From a bacterium UBP3_UBA6266 (GTDB lineage Bacteria > Auribacterota > UBA6266), in NCBI GenBank assembly GCA_002440765.1, contig DJVC01000079.1, forward strand, positions 1-24,479: 24,479 nt of DNA, read 5' to 3'. The notes beneath the pieces are model-generated. The model saw nothing but the letters and a program-made list of their open reading frames with translations. It was not told the DNA's origin and searched no databases. Positions 14,245-22,418 of the stretch are shown one piece after another. Numbering within the stretch: position 1 is the stretch's first letter; every line of letters starts with the position of its first letter. A program made the position numbers and the translations under genes.

Positions 14245-15467
14245 AACCTTTCAAAGCTTTAAGGCCGGAACCGGGGTTAACATCGAAAATTGCTTCTTTG
14301 CCCTATGATGTTGTCTCAAGGGAAGAGGCGCTGGCTTATTCAAGAGGGAATCCGTTCAGTTTTTACCATGTGGTAAAGGCGGAAATCGATTTACCTCCCG
14401 AAACAGATGAGCACTCGAAAGCGGTATATAAAAAGGCGAAGGAAAATTTTGACAGGTTGGTTAAAAACAGAATACTCATCCAGGACCCGAAAGAATGTCT
14501 TTATATTTACAGGCAGAAGATGAAAGAGCATGTGCAGACAGGAATAGTTGCCTGTATCGCGGTGGATGAATATATTTCCAATACCGTGAAAAAGCACGAA
14601 CTTACGAGGGAAGAAAAAGAAAAAGACAGGACAAACCATATTGCGGCGCTAAAAGCCAATACGGGGCCTGTTTTTCTGATTTACAGGGGAAAAAATGAAA
14701 TAGATGAGATTATTGAGAAGATTACGGCCGGGAAACCGGAGATTTCATTCTGTTGTGATTTTGAAGTTACCCATGAATACTGGATACTTGACGATCCCGG
14801 CCTCATCGATAAAATAGTCAATCATTTTAAACAAGTTCCCGCGCTTTATGTCGCGGACGGACATCACAGGCTGGCGGCCGCGGTCAATGTCGCAAATATG
14901 TGCCGCGAAAAAAACAAAGATTTTACCGGGCATGAAGAATTTAATTTTGCCATGGGAATTATATTCCCCCACAACCAGATTAAGATTCTCCCTTATTACA
15001 GGGCGCTTAAAGATGTTGATATTATCGATGGGGAGCGGTATCTGAGTGTTTTAAAGGACGAGTTCAGGGTTGAACATTCGGATAGCGGCATACCCGGAAA
15101 AAAAGGGATTTTATGCATGTATATGGAAGGCAGGTGGTTTTCTCTGGAGTTGAAAAATCCGGATGATGTTGCCGGCACGGCAGATAAGCTGGATGTAAGC
15201 ATCCTGCAGGATAAAATACTTTCAAAAATATTCGGCATTGAAGATCCGAGAAAAGACACAAGGCTTGATTTTATAGGTGGCAACAAACATCCGGATGAAT
15301 TGAGAAAACTGGTTGATTCCGGGGCATATAAAATTGCCTTCAGTCTCTTTCCGACTTCGGTTAATGACCTTTTTGAAATATCGGACGTAGGAGGTATTAT
15401 GCCTCCGAAATCAACATGGTTTGAACCTAAGTTAAGAAGCGGTATATTCGTTCATTTGCTGGAATGA
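14232..15467 (+). CDS. DUF1015 family protein
   Basis: A 411-aa cytosolic protein of the DUF1015 family. Recognisable blocks are 'VKPFKALRP', 'IASLPYDVVSREEA', 'HELTREEKEKDRTNHI' and 'ALYVADGHHRLAAAV' (D209-G-H-H-R213). In many genomes DUF1015 genes sit beside serine-biosynthesis genes. The DGHHR motif resembles that of ParB-fold free-serine kinases, so a serine-kinase-like role is possible. That is inference and no serine genes are next to it here. Its start overlaps the DUF4416 gene by 13 bp. Its stop overlaps the convergent minus-strand gene by 16 bp. Confidence 0.87.
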   Translation: MATVKPFKALRPEPGLTSKIASLPYDVVSREEALAYSRGNPFSFYHVVKAEIDLPPETDEHSKAVYKKAKENFDRLVKNRILIQDPKECLYIYRQKMKEHVQTGIVACIAVDEYISNTVKKHELTREEKEKDRTNHIAALKANTGPVFLIYRGKNEIDEIIEKITAGKPEISFCCDFEVTHEYWILDDPGLIDKIVNHFKQVPALYVADGHHRLAAAVNVANMCREKNKDFTGHEEFNFAMGIIFPHNQIKILPYYRALKDVDIIDGERYLSVLKDEFRVEHSDSGIPGKKGILCMYMEGRWFSLELKNPDDVAGTADKLDVSILQDKILSKIFGIEDPRKDTRLDFIGGNKHPDELRKLVDSGAYKIAFSLFPTSVNDLFEISDVGGIMPPKSTWFEPKLRSGIFVHLLE

Positions 15468-16465
15468 TCCGGGCTGTTGAATTTTTTGTAGGATGCGGTA
15501 AGTGTTTTCCATGCCTTCGGAGGGTCTTCGCAGGCAAGATGGGACATTGCCTCAGTTCCCATATAACTCCATGCCGTAATATCCCTTATGCCGCGGGAGA
15601 AAGCTGCTTCGCACGCGATTGTAATGAATTTTTCATCCCCCTTTTTTATCCTGAAGTTTTGTATCCATATATGGGCTCGTTTTCCATGTTTTTCGGCGAT
15701 ATCTTTTATTTTACGGGAAAAAGTTTCCACGTGTTCCGCAATTGTATTTTCGGTTATATTGGGCAGGTGATCCCAATAGGGGTCTGTCCCGATTGATTCA
15801 ATGGCGGGTATCCCGGCTATTTCGGGCCATAGTAAAGTGTTGTCGATATCGGGCAGCAAACAGATGGAATTTTTTATGCCGTTTGCCGAGGCGTGTTCCG
15901 AAACGGTCTTTATGAAATCAAACAGCGAGGCCCGCTGAAACGATTTGACTTCATCATTGATTTTATCGGGGATGTCTTTTTTGAATATCGAAAAGTATTT
16001 TTCTTTGCAATGTCCGCAGCGGCATCCCCATGTATCGCCTTTTTGCCCGAACCAGCGCGGTATATAAAAATGTGGTTCATCCCAGAATATATAATCAGCG
16101 GAGCAGTCTCGGCTTGCGGTAATCCATGATTTCAGGAAGTCCACGGTCTGAGGGTTGTTCGGGCATGATACGGGAAGCGGCCGGCCGCGGTTGTCTATTT
16201 GCCTTGAGGAAAAAGATGTGTTGATAAAATTTGTGTAAGCTTCGCCTCCGAATATGCCGCACACTCCCCAGGGGTCTAAATGGACTTCAAGTCCCGCGCA
16301 ATGGGCTTGTTGTGAAAGCCCGGCGATATTTTTTGTGTAATACTGGAAATCATTTTCGGAAAATGTCAGGACGACATAGGAACACCCGTTTTCTTTCATG
16401 TTTTTAAAATCTTTTTCCGCATGTTCGGGGAATTTATTGCCGAAGTAGCTTGTGCCTGTGCGCAT
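15452..16465 (-). CDS. Cytoplasmic TIM-barrel glycosidase-like protein of unknown family
   Basis: A 337-aa protein without signal peptide or TM segment. It has barrel-like features: 'MKENGCSYVVLTFSEND', 'GLEVHLDPWGVCGIFGGEA', 'DYIFWDEPHFYIPRWF' (D129, E130 as likely catalytic acids), and 'ESIGTDPYW' and 'RAHIWIQNF' later. A short cysteine motif C148-x-C150-x2-C153 ('GCRCGHCKEKY') directly follows the DEP segment, recalling the metal-binding loops near barrel ends in some glycosidases. I cannot name the family. Its ATG overlaps the stop of the upstream exported enzyme by one base (TAATG), so it belongs to the same operon and may process a product that is taken up. Confidence 0.7.
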   Translation of the reverse strand: MRTGTSYFGNKFPEHAEKDFKNMKENGCSYVVLTFSENDFQYYTKNIAGLSQQAHCAGLEVHLDPWGVCGIFGGEAYTNFINTSFSSRQIDNRGRPLPVSCPNNPQTVDFLKSWITASRDCSADYIFWDEPHFYIPRWFGQKGDTWGCRCGHCKEKYFSIFKKDIPDKINDEVKSFQRASLFDFIKTVSEHASANGIKNSICLLPDIDNTLLWPEIAGIPAIESIGTDPYWDHLPNITENTIAEHVETFSRKIKDIAEKHGKRAHIWIQNFRIKKGDEKFITIACEAAFSRGIRDITAWSYMGTEAMSHLACEDPPKAWKTLTASYKKFNSPDHSSK

Positions 16466-18510
16466 TATTGACGCCCTGTCCTTTTTGCCGGAGCTCCGGG
16501 TCGGTATTTTCTTCTGCCGAAGGTTGTGTTTATATATTTGGGGGAAGCAAGCGTTATGTAATCGTCAATTGCTATTCCCGAAAAGACATAATTCCTGTAA
16601 ATATCTTCTGGTATCCTGTCCAGTATGTCTTCGCACCTGTCTGCGGTAATGCTCAGCATAATTCTGTTATTGTACCTGCATACAATATCGGAAATCCATT
16701 TTATCCGGTCAAAAATATCTTTATCATCGCCTGTGTATTTTATAAGGAGATAGTCACAGTTTTTGCCGAGTTCTTCCGCGAAATCTTCATCTATGCCGGA
16801 CGGCACGATGGCGCCGAAGGAAACAGATGTTTTTTTGCTGTAAATATCATTCGAGATCTCTTTCGCTATTTCTATGAAATTGCGTTTCAATCCCTGGACG
16901 GAACCGTTGTTGTCTGATTCCGACTCGGCTTTGCTGTAGTAATCTATTATGACTCCGTCAAAACGCTCATTGACTTTGACATTGGAATTGTATGAAGATA
17001 CGCGGTTCATCAGGCGTTTTGCGAAATCGGAGTTTATCCCGGTATATTCTCCCGGGTCGAAATAATGGACATTGCAGGCTTTTTTGTGGCATTGTTCGAT
17101 AAATGCTCTCAATTTATTATCCTCTTTTTTCAATATTCTGCCCCATTCATCGAGATTAATGAATATATTTGTAAACTTATTTTCTTTTGTTTTTTCGTCT
17201 TCAATGAAACTGAAGAATTCTTCGACGGCTTTCGGGTTTTTGAACAGATATTCCGAATCGGATATGAAAATGCCCAGGTCCGATTGCCGGTTGTCGAAAG
17301 TGTTTTTTCTTATCCGGGATTTAAACATATATTGCATAGGGTCGAAATCATCCGAATACATCCATTTTACCGAGTAATAAGCGGGCTTGGGCATGACGTT
17401 GTAATCTTTGAGGCCGGAGCCGTCTATCGAGATTATGCCGAACCATTCCTCATAATCATCTTTTTCGTGGTAAAGCTTATCTTTCGCGGCGGGGACGGGT
17501 TTTGCGGCCTTGCTCTGCTTGTACCATTCATCGCTCCATTCGAACACCAGCCCTCCCGCAAGAGGCGGCTCTGCCGTAATGATATCGGTCCACCTGTTCA
17601 GAAGGTATACGGCCTGCATAGATTCCGAATTGCCTGATTCGGTCGGGTTTTCCGGAGCGGTCGCATAGCCGAATTCGCTTATTATCAAAGGCATTTTGCC
17701 GTAATTTTTTTTCAGTCCTTCTATATAACCCTGATATGCCGTCCGGGTGGTTTTCCCTTTAGGATGGGAGTATACTTTTTCAGGCCAGTAGGAATAGACG
17801 TCAAATAAAGCAACGTCAAGGAAAGGGGTTTCAATCAGATTGTCTGTAACAGGCCAGTTAATGTGGCTCACCATAGCGTCTTTTTTGAAGTTCTCCCGGG
17901 CATATGACTTAAGGTAATCGGCCATTTCCGCAAGAAAAGATTCTGTCGCGTTGGCGTTATCCTGGGCGCTTACATATGTTCCTTTATAAGGCCCGGAATC
18001 CGCGTGTATCCTGTTTGTTGTGTTTACCGCGCCTTCATCAAATTCCCCCCCGACCCAATACGCGAGTATGATGTCGGAATAATCACTGCCGTTATAATTA
18101 TGTATCGTATCTGTGAGATACCGGATTCGTTTTTTGATCTGTTCCTTGAATTTTTCATCTTGAAAATCCCGGGGGTTGTTTTCGACTGTTACACCCTGAA
18201 TAATGTACAAGCCCTGTTTTTTCGCTTCTTTATAAATGCGCTCATCTCTCAGCCAATACAGGAGTATTGTATTTGCGCCAAGCTCTTTTATTAATTTCAT
18301 GTCTTTTCCGATGTCCGCTTTTTTAGGCACGTCGGAATGTGTCTCACCCGGGTAAAAAGGAGAATAAGTTATACCTTTTATGATCGTTTTTTTGCCGTTC
18401 ACGTAAATAAAATTATTATCTTTAGTAAATGTAAAAGCGTTTACGGATGAGGCTGATACCAGGGAGGTCAATATTAAAATGGCGGAGCAGGCTTTTATAT
18501 AAGAGCGCAT
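16465..18510 (-). CDS. Exported two-domain TIM-barrel glycoside hydrolase-like protein
   Basis: A 681-residue protein starting at ATG 18510, chosen because a signal peptide begins there ('MRSYIKACSAILILTSLVSASSVNA') and the start sits 7 bp after the upstream stop. The longer frame back to 18648 lies inside the upstream gene. Residues about 26-390 resemble GH2/GH5-clan barrels: 'FIYVNGKKTIIKGITYSPFYPGE', 'KELGANTILLYWLRDE', 'AYWVGGEFD' (E156, candidate acid/base), 'PLIISEFGYA' (E279, candidate nucleophile) and 'GGLVFEWSDEWYK'. Residues about 410-665 look like a second barrel-like domain ('DLGIFISDSEYLF', 'FDGVIIDYYS', 'VFSGIAIDDYITL') with no obvious catalytic pair. It lacks the beta-sandwich module of its neighbours. 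The likely substrate is a beta-linked glycan, unproven. Confidence 0.78.
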   Translation of the reverse strand: MRSYIKACSAILILTSLVSASSVNAFTFTKDNNFIYVNGKKTIIKGITYSPFYPGETHSDVPKKADIGKDMKLIKELGANTILLYWLRDERIYKEAKKQGLYIIQGVTVENNPRDFQDEKFKEQIKKRIRYLTDTIHNYNGSDYSDIILAYWVGGEFDEGAVNTTNRIHADSGPYKGTYVSAQDNANATESFLAEMADYLKSYARENFKKDAMVSHINWPVTDNLIETPFLDVALFDVYSYWPEKVYSHPKGKTTRTAYQGYIEGLKKNYGKMPLIISEFGYATAPENPTESGNSESMQAVYLLNRWTDIITAEPPLAGGLVFEWSDEWYKQSKAAKPVPAAKDKLYHEKDDYEEWFGIISIDGSGLKDYNVMPKPAYYSVKWMYSDDFDPMQYMFKSRIRKNTFDNRQSDLGIFISDSEYLFKNPKAVEEFFSFIEDEKTKENKFTNIFINLDEWGRILKKEDNKLRAFIEQCHKKACNVHYFDPGEYTGINSDFAKRLMNRVSSYNSNVKVNERFDGVIIDYYSKAESESDNNGSVQGLKRNFIEIAKEISNDIYSKKTSVSFGAIVPSGIDEDFAEELGKNCDYLLIKYTGDDKDIFDRIKWISDIVCRYNNRIMLSITADRCEDILDRIPEDIYRNYVFSGIAIDDYITLASPKYINTTFGRRKYRPGAPAKRTGRQ

Positions 18511-18517
18511 ATTTTTC

Positions 18518-20431
18518 TCACTCGTCCGGCATGTTTTTGTATGTTGCATAATAATGTATCGCGAAACCGAAAAAGCTTTCATTTCCGGAAAAATACTTTT
18601 CCACCGCCAGAAGCTCCCTCTCCATTTCTTCTTTTGTTTTGTCATCAAAGGTGATTTTAGGCAGCATTATAAGAGTGGTTTCGAACCCCGGGTATTTTTC
18701 CGTTCCGTCGGGTGACATTATTTCTATTTCGCCCAAGCCTTCCCATTCGGGATTTTTTGAAATGGAATATTCCGTGTCAAATAATACCTGGTCGATATCT
18801 TCACCTGTTTTGCCGTTATTTATCCACCTTGCAAGTTTGATGAGGGATTCGTTATAGTTTTTTCCTTTTTCGGCATCCATATTTTGGGGGACTTCAAGGC
18901 CTACATGAATATACTTGTCTGTCTCCAGGACCTGAAGCCTGAAAATGGCGCCGTACATTCTGCTGATATCCCTTAAAGTTTTCAGATCCCTGTTTAACCG
19001 CTCAAGAAATTCTTTTTTATCCCCACCGCAGACCATTTTAACAGTTATAAGAGGATATCTGAAAGTTTCCACGCCTATATAGACTTTTTTGCCCTTTTTA
19101 TCCGCGTATTTTATTTCGTCTTTTGCGTGGGTTATCATCCCGTCGGCGCCATAAGCGAAATCACGATAATCCATGATGCCGATATTATCCACCAAATCAA
19201 TGATATGGTAACTTGCCGGCTTGGTAGTCCCGTTAAACCCGCATAAACCTATTACGTTAAAATTCTCATCCGTTTCCTCAAACCAGTATGGGATGTCTAT
19301 CCCGTAGACCATGTCGGAGTTTTCATGCACCATCCTGCCTGCCTTATCATTCAGCTCTATAAATTCCGACAATATCTGCTTTCTGTATTCGGGGTTGATA
19401 AAACCCACAAGGAGATAGGGCTCATTATCGAGGTGGATGCCGTCAAACCTTTCCCCGGGCAGGACTTTTTTGTTGTAATCTATCACAGATTTTATCATCG
19501 ACAGGGAATATTTGTGCATTGGCTTAAGGACCCAGTCAGGATATCCTTCAAGAGCCTGGATGAATAGACCGTTGTCATGGGATTCGGCGATAAAATCCCT
19601 GAATTCACCAATCATGGTGACTTCTGTTCTGATATTATCCGGGTCTGAATCGTTTGTTTTATACTGCAGCTGGAGAAAAATATCGTTTATTCCATACTTT
19701 TCGCAGAATTCAAAGAATTCCCGCCTTTTCGCGCTGTCGGTCAAAAGAGAGTAGGAATCCCAGACCCACATTGCCCTTCTCAGGTTTTTCGGTTTGAACG
19801 TTTCATTTTGCTTTACTGTTTCCGGGATTGGTTCATTTTTGTTTTTCTTCAGATAAATATCATCTATATATATTTTATAATTTCCTTCGGATGTGAAGTT
19901 GAAGGTTATCCCTCCGAGCTCTGTCGTGTCAAGCCCGGTAAAATCCGAAAGGGGAATGACAACCTCCTGCCATTCGGCAGTGACGCCTTCAGGGAGGTAT
20001 GTTTTGAGCGGCCGGGACGGGACGGAGTCTTCTTTTTGGACCCATGAAGCATCTGCCATCTGGACTGTGAAATTTTCACCGCCCCGTTTGCCTTTCACCC
20101 GGAAAGAGATATATTGATAGTCTGACGCGTCGAGATATTTCCTGTTTCCGGGTTTTTCCTTTACGTTAAAAAAATGTACCCATGTTCCGCAGAACCCTCC
20201 GGAAGTCTTTTCCGCGGTTATTTCAAGGGACCTTCCGCCTTTACCCCTGTAGATTTCATCGCTGAGATAGTTGGAAGCTGAGGACTCCTGGTTTGCGAAC
20301 TGGTTGAAATGGCCGCCGAAATCGGTAGTGTTGCCGTTATCGAAGTTCCATATCCTCAGGACATTATCGGAAGCATATGTTAAAGCGGCACTTAAAATAA
20401 GCAAAGCGGCGAGGAAAAATAGTTTTTTCAT
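18518..20431 (-). CDS. Exported protein: carbohydrate-binding-like module plus TIM-barrel domain
   Basis: A 637-aa protein. It has a signal peptide (1-20, 'MKKLFFLAALLILSAALTYA'). A beta-sandwich module occupies about 22-197 ('LRIWNFDNG', 'GGFCGTWVHF', 'YLDASDYQYISFRVKGKRGGENF', 'EWQEVVIPLSDF', 'YKIYIDDIYL'). Then come a linker and a TIM barrel at about 216-560 ('RRAMWVWDSYSLL', 'YGINDIFLQLQY', 'RFDGIHLDNEPYLL' with E337). The module resembles CBM11/CIA30-type galactose-binding-like folds. The barrel resembles uncharacterised glycosidase-like proteins. Three other exported proteins of the cluster share the module, so they probably bind the same polymer. The gap to the gene upstream in the operon is 12 bp, with AGGG before the start. 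Confidence 0.78.
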   Translation of the reverse strand: MKKLFFLAALLILSAALTYASDNVLRIWNFDNGNTTDFGGHFNQFANQESSASNYLSDEIYRGKGGRSLEITAEKTSGGFCGTWVHFFNVKEKPGNRKYLDASDYQYISFRVKGKRGGENFTVQMADASWVQKEDSVPSRPLKTYLPEGVTAEWQEVVIPLSDFTGLDTTELGGITFNFTSEGNYKIYIDDIYLKKNKNEPIPETVKQNETFKPKNLRRAMWVWDSYSLLTDSAKRREFFEFCEKYGINDIFLQLQYKTNDSDPDNIRTEVTMIGEFRDFIAESHDNGLFIQALEGYPDWVLKPMHKYSLSMIKSVIDYNKKVLPGERFDGIHLDNEPYLLVGFINPEYRKQILSEFIELNDKAGRMVHENSDMVYGIDIPYWFEETDENFNVIGLCGFNGTTKPASYHIIDLVDNIGIMDYRDFAYGADGMITHAKDEIKYADKKGKKVYIGVETFRYPLITVKMVCGGDKKEFLERLNRDLKTLRDISRMYGAIFRLQVLETDKYIHVGLEVPQNMDAEKGKNYNESLIKLARWINNGKTGEDIDQVLFDTEYSISKNPEWEGLGEIEIMSPDGTEKYPGFETTLIMLPKITFDDKTKEEMERELLAVEKYFSGNESFFGFAIHYYATYKNMPDE

Positions 20432-20443
20432 TTTCAGCCCTTT

Positions 20444-21637
20444 TTATTTTTCAAATTGTATCTCATCTATCAGAATTTTTCCACTGGATACTCCGTCAGG
20501 GAAGCAGCTTCCTTCGAAGCATATAGACACCGCGTATAATGCCCGGGTATCCACAAAAAAATCGCTCAGGGGGATTTTTACTTTCTGCCAGTCCCGTCCG
20601 ATACTTCCTCCGGCTGTGTAATTAATGACATCATCGGATTTATATGAATCGTCATTTACAGCGTGCATCTGGTCCGCAATGCCGATTTTAAAGTTTTCAT
20701 CTCCCGCGTATGCTTTTACCATGAAAGTGATATATTTGTATTTTGAAGCGTCGAAAAATTTTATGTCAGTGATATTCCTGTTTTCAGATTTCGGGTGTTT
20801 TGTCAGAAGCAGGAAATATCCGCAGAATCCGCCTTTCCCGAATTTTCCGCCTTCGTTTTTCTTGTCATACCATATTTCAAGGCCTTTGCCTGTGCCCTTG
20901 TTGTAAGCTGCGGAAGAACTTATCCGGCAGGTTATCCTGGAAGGAGAATTCTGGTAAGAGCCCGATACCCCTTTCATTCCTGTTTTTTCACTTGAAAAAT
21001 CATGGATTACTTTAACTCCGGTTTCTTTTTTTTCTGTTTCCGGTTCTGTTTTTGCGGGATTTTTATAAGGAGTTAGACTTTTTTGTTTTTGCGGGGAGGG
21101 GAATATTTGCAGAAGTTCTGCCGGATGAGCAAATTCATCCTCAAGTTCTCCGTTCAGATATATGCTTACTGTAAAGCCGCCGAATTCAAGAGGCAGCTTG
21201 TTTTCCTTGCGGTAATTTTCCAATTCTATGTCGTTGTAACAATGGCTGGCGAATAAAACCGCTTTTTCTTTTTTCTCCAAACCCGGGATTTCCCTTTTTT
21301 CGGCCCAATCCAATTTTAATGGCTTTATATAATTACCGTCGCCCGCTTTGTCGAAGAAACGGGTTATAACGGTTATTTTATCTTTGATGTCTTCATCCGC
21401 GCGGTTTATCATTCTGAATGATATATCATAATATGTGTAATCCTGAGACTGGTCTTCAAGTACTGATTTTTCGGCTGTCCTGCTGATTCCTTTCGGCCTT
21501 TCCCTGTTTGTTTTAGAGAAGTTTTTGGATATGTTTGAAATAGAAATTTTCCGCGGCGGTAATGCCGCCTGCAAAATATCCGCGGAGCAATTCCCGCCGG
21601 CAAAAAAAAGAAAGACAATAAATAATATTTTTTTCAT
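20444..21637 (-). CDS. Exported protein with C-terminal carbohydrate-binding-like module
   Basis: A 397-aa protein. It has a signal peptide ending near 'GNCSA' (residue 19). Region 60-180 looks like a beta-rich domain of unknown type ('YTYYDISFRMINRA', 'KITVITRFFDKAG', 'GGFTVSIYLNGELEDEF'). A Lys/Pro/Glu-rich linker spans about 181-206. Residues 207-397 are the shared module ('IHDFSSE', 'KFGKGGFCGYFLLL', 'FFDASKYKYITFMVKAYAGDENFKIGIAD', 'DWQKVKIPLSDFF', 'ILIDEIQFEK'). The first domain might mediate anchoring or protein contacts. There is no catalytic signature. Its ATG lies 3 bp after the upstream stop (TAA-AAA-ATG) without a clear ribosome binding site, so it is likely made by re-initiation. 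Confidence 0.75.
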   Translation of the reverse strand: MKKILFIVFLFFAGGNCSADILQAALPPRKISISNISKNFSKTNRERPKGISRTAEKSVLEDQSQDYTYYDISFRMINRADEDIKDKITVITRFFDKAGDGNYIKPLKLDWAEKREIPGLEKKEKAVLFASHCYNDIELENYRKENKLPLEFGGFTVSIYLNGELEDEFAHPAELLQIFPSPQKQKSLTPYKNPAKTEPETEKKETGVKVIHDFSSEKTGMKGVSGSYQNSPSRITCRISSSAAYNKGTGKGLEIWYDKKNEGGKFGKGGFCGYFLLLTKHPKSENRNITDIKFFDASKYKYITFMVKAYAGDENFKIGIADQMHAVNDDSYKSDDVINYTAGGSIGRDWQKVKIPLSDFFVDTRALYAVSICFEGSCFPDGVSSGKILIDEIQFEK

Positions 21638-21640
21638 TTT

Positions 21641-22372
21641 TTATATGTAAGGCTGTATTTCAAGTTGGATATCATCAATTGATATAATGCCTTTTGAAGG
21701 CCTGTCATCAGCAAATAAGTAACCTTCAAAGCACAAATATATGCCTGAAAGTTCGCTTAAATCAATTTCCGGAAAATCTGAAAGGGGGATTATGGCTTTT
21801 TGCCATTTATCCGTTATCTTTCCTTCGGTGAGATAATAACCGATGGAGCGGGATTTCATGCTGTCCCCCTGGTACTTATCCCATGTCTTGTCTCTCAGTC
21901 CCACCACCATTTTTTCATCTCCGGCGTTTCCTTTTATTCTGAAGGTTAAAAATCCGTATTCAGAAGCGTCAAAATACCTGCTGCCTCTTTTAATCAGCAC
22001 ATACCAGCCGCACCAGCCTCCTTTGCCGAAGGGTCCGCCCTCTTTTGCTTTAAAATATTTAATCTTCGCCACCCTGTTAATGTTTTCTTCCCCCGATTCC
22101 AGTTTTTCGAGTTTGAACTGGGCCTTGGACGGCGGCTGTTCATAACATGATATTTTTGTTTTTTTCAGCCCGGATGTGTTTTCGAAATTTGCTATCAGGA
22201 AAACGTCACCATATTTTTTAAAAGGTTCTTTCGGAATTTCTTTGGCCGATGTTTCACCGGGGTCTTCGGATTTTACGAATACAGGTTTTTCACTTTCGGC
22301 CGTTAATCCGGCCGGGCAGGTTAAAAGATTAATGAAAATAATTGTTAAGAACGCCAGTTTTTTCATGGGCAT
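21641..22372 (-). CDS. Exported stand-alone carbohydrate-binding-like module protein
   Basis: A 243-aa protein starting at ATG 22372 with signal 'MPMKKLAFLTIIFINLLTCPAGLTA'. The longer frame to 22441 has no signal peptide at its start and runs through a terminator hairpin, so I reject it. The mature part is the cluster's module: 'VFLIANFENTSG', 'EGGPFGKGGWCGWYVLI', 'YFDASEYGFLTFRIKGNAGDEKM', 'KWQKAIIPLSDFPEIDLSELSGIYLCFEG' and 'ISIDDIQLE'. Conserved cysteines ('KISCYEQPP', 'GWCGWY', 'LCFEG') could pair. It is probably a binding protein outside the cell. Its Shine-Dalgarno GGGAG lies inside the 3' arm of the terminator at 22374-22409, so its translation may depend on that structure. Confidence 0.75.
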   Translation of the reverse strand: MPMKKLAFLTIIFINLLTCPAGLTAESEKPVFVKSEDPGETSAKEIPKEPFKKYGDVFLIANFENTSGLKKTKISCYEQPPSKAQFKLEKLESGEENINRVAKIKYFKAKEGGPFGKGGWCGWYVLIKRGSRYFDASEYGFLTFRIKGNAGDEKMVVGLRDKTWDKYQGDSMKSRSIGYYLTEGKITDKWQKAIIPLSDFPEIDLSELSGIYLCFEGYLFADDRPSKGIISIDDIQLEIQPYI

Positions 22373-22373
22373 G

Positions 22374-22409
22374 AAAAAGCGCTCCCTTACAGCACGGGGA
22401 GCGCTTTTT
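22374..22409 (-). terminator. Perfect 13-bp hairpin with T-run, overlapping the next gene's ribosome binding site
   Basis: Arms 22374-22386 (AAAAAGCGCTCCC) and 22397-22409 (GGGAGCGCTTTTT on the plus strand) pair without mismatch around a 10-nt loop; the GC-rich core is 8 bp. On the minus strand it starts 9 bp after the stop of the gene ending at 22419 and ends in TTTTT right before ATG 22372. It fits a Rho-independent terminator that would make the first module gene the most abundant product, with partial read-through to the rest. Confidence 0.8.
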
Positions 22410-22418
22410 ATATACAGG

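Noticed and set aside
18511..18648. 46-residue N-terminal extension of the two-barrel enzyme
   Set aside because: It lies inside the upstream gene, is not a signal sequence and would bury the clear signal peptide that begins at 18510.
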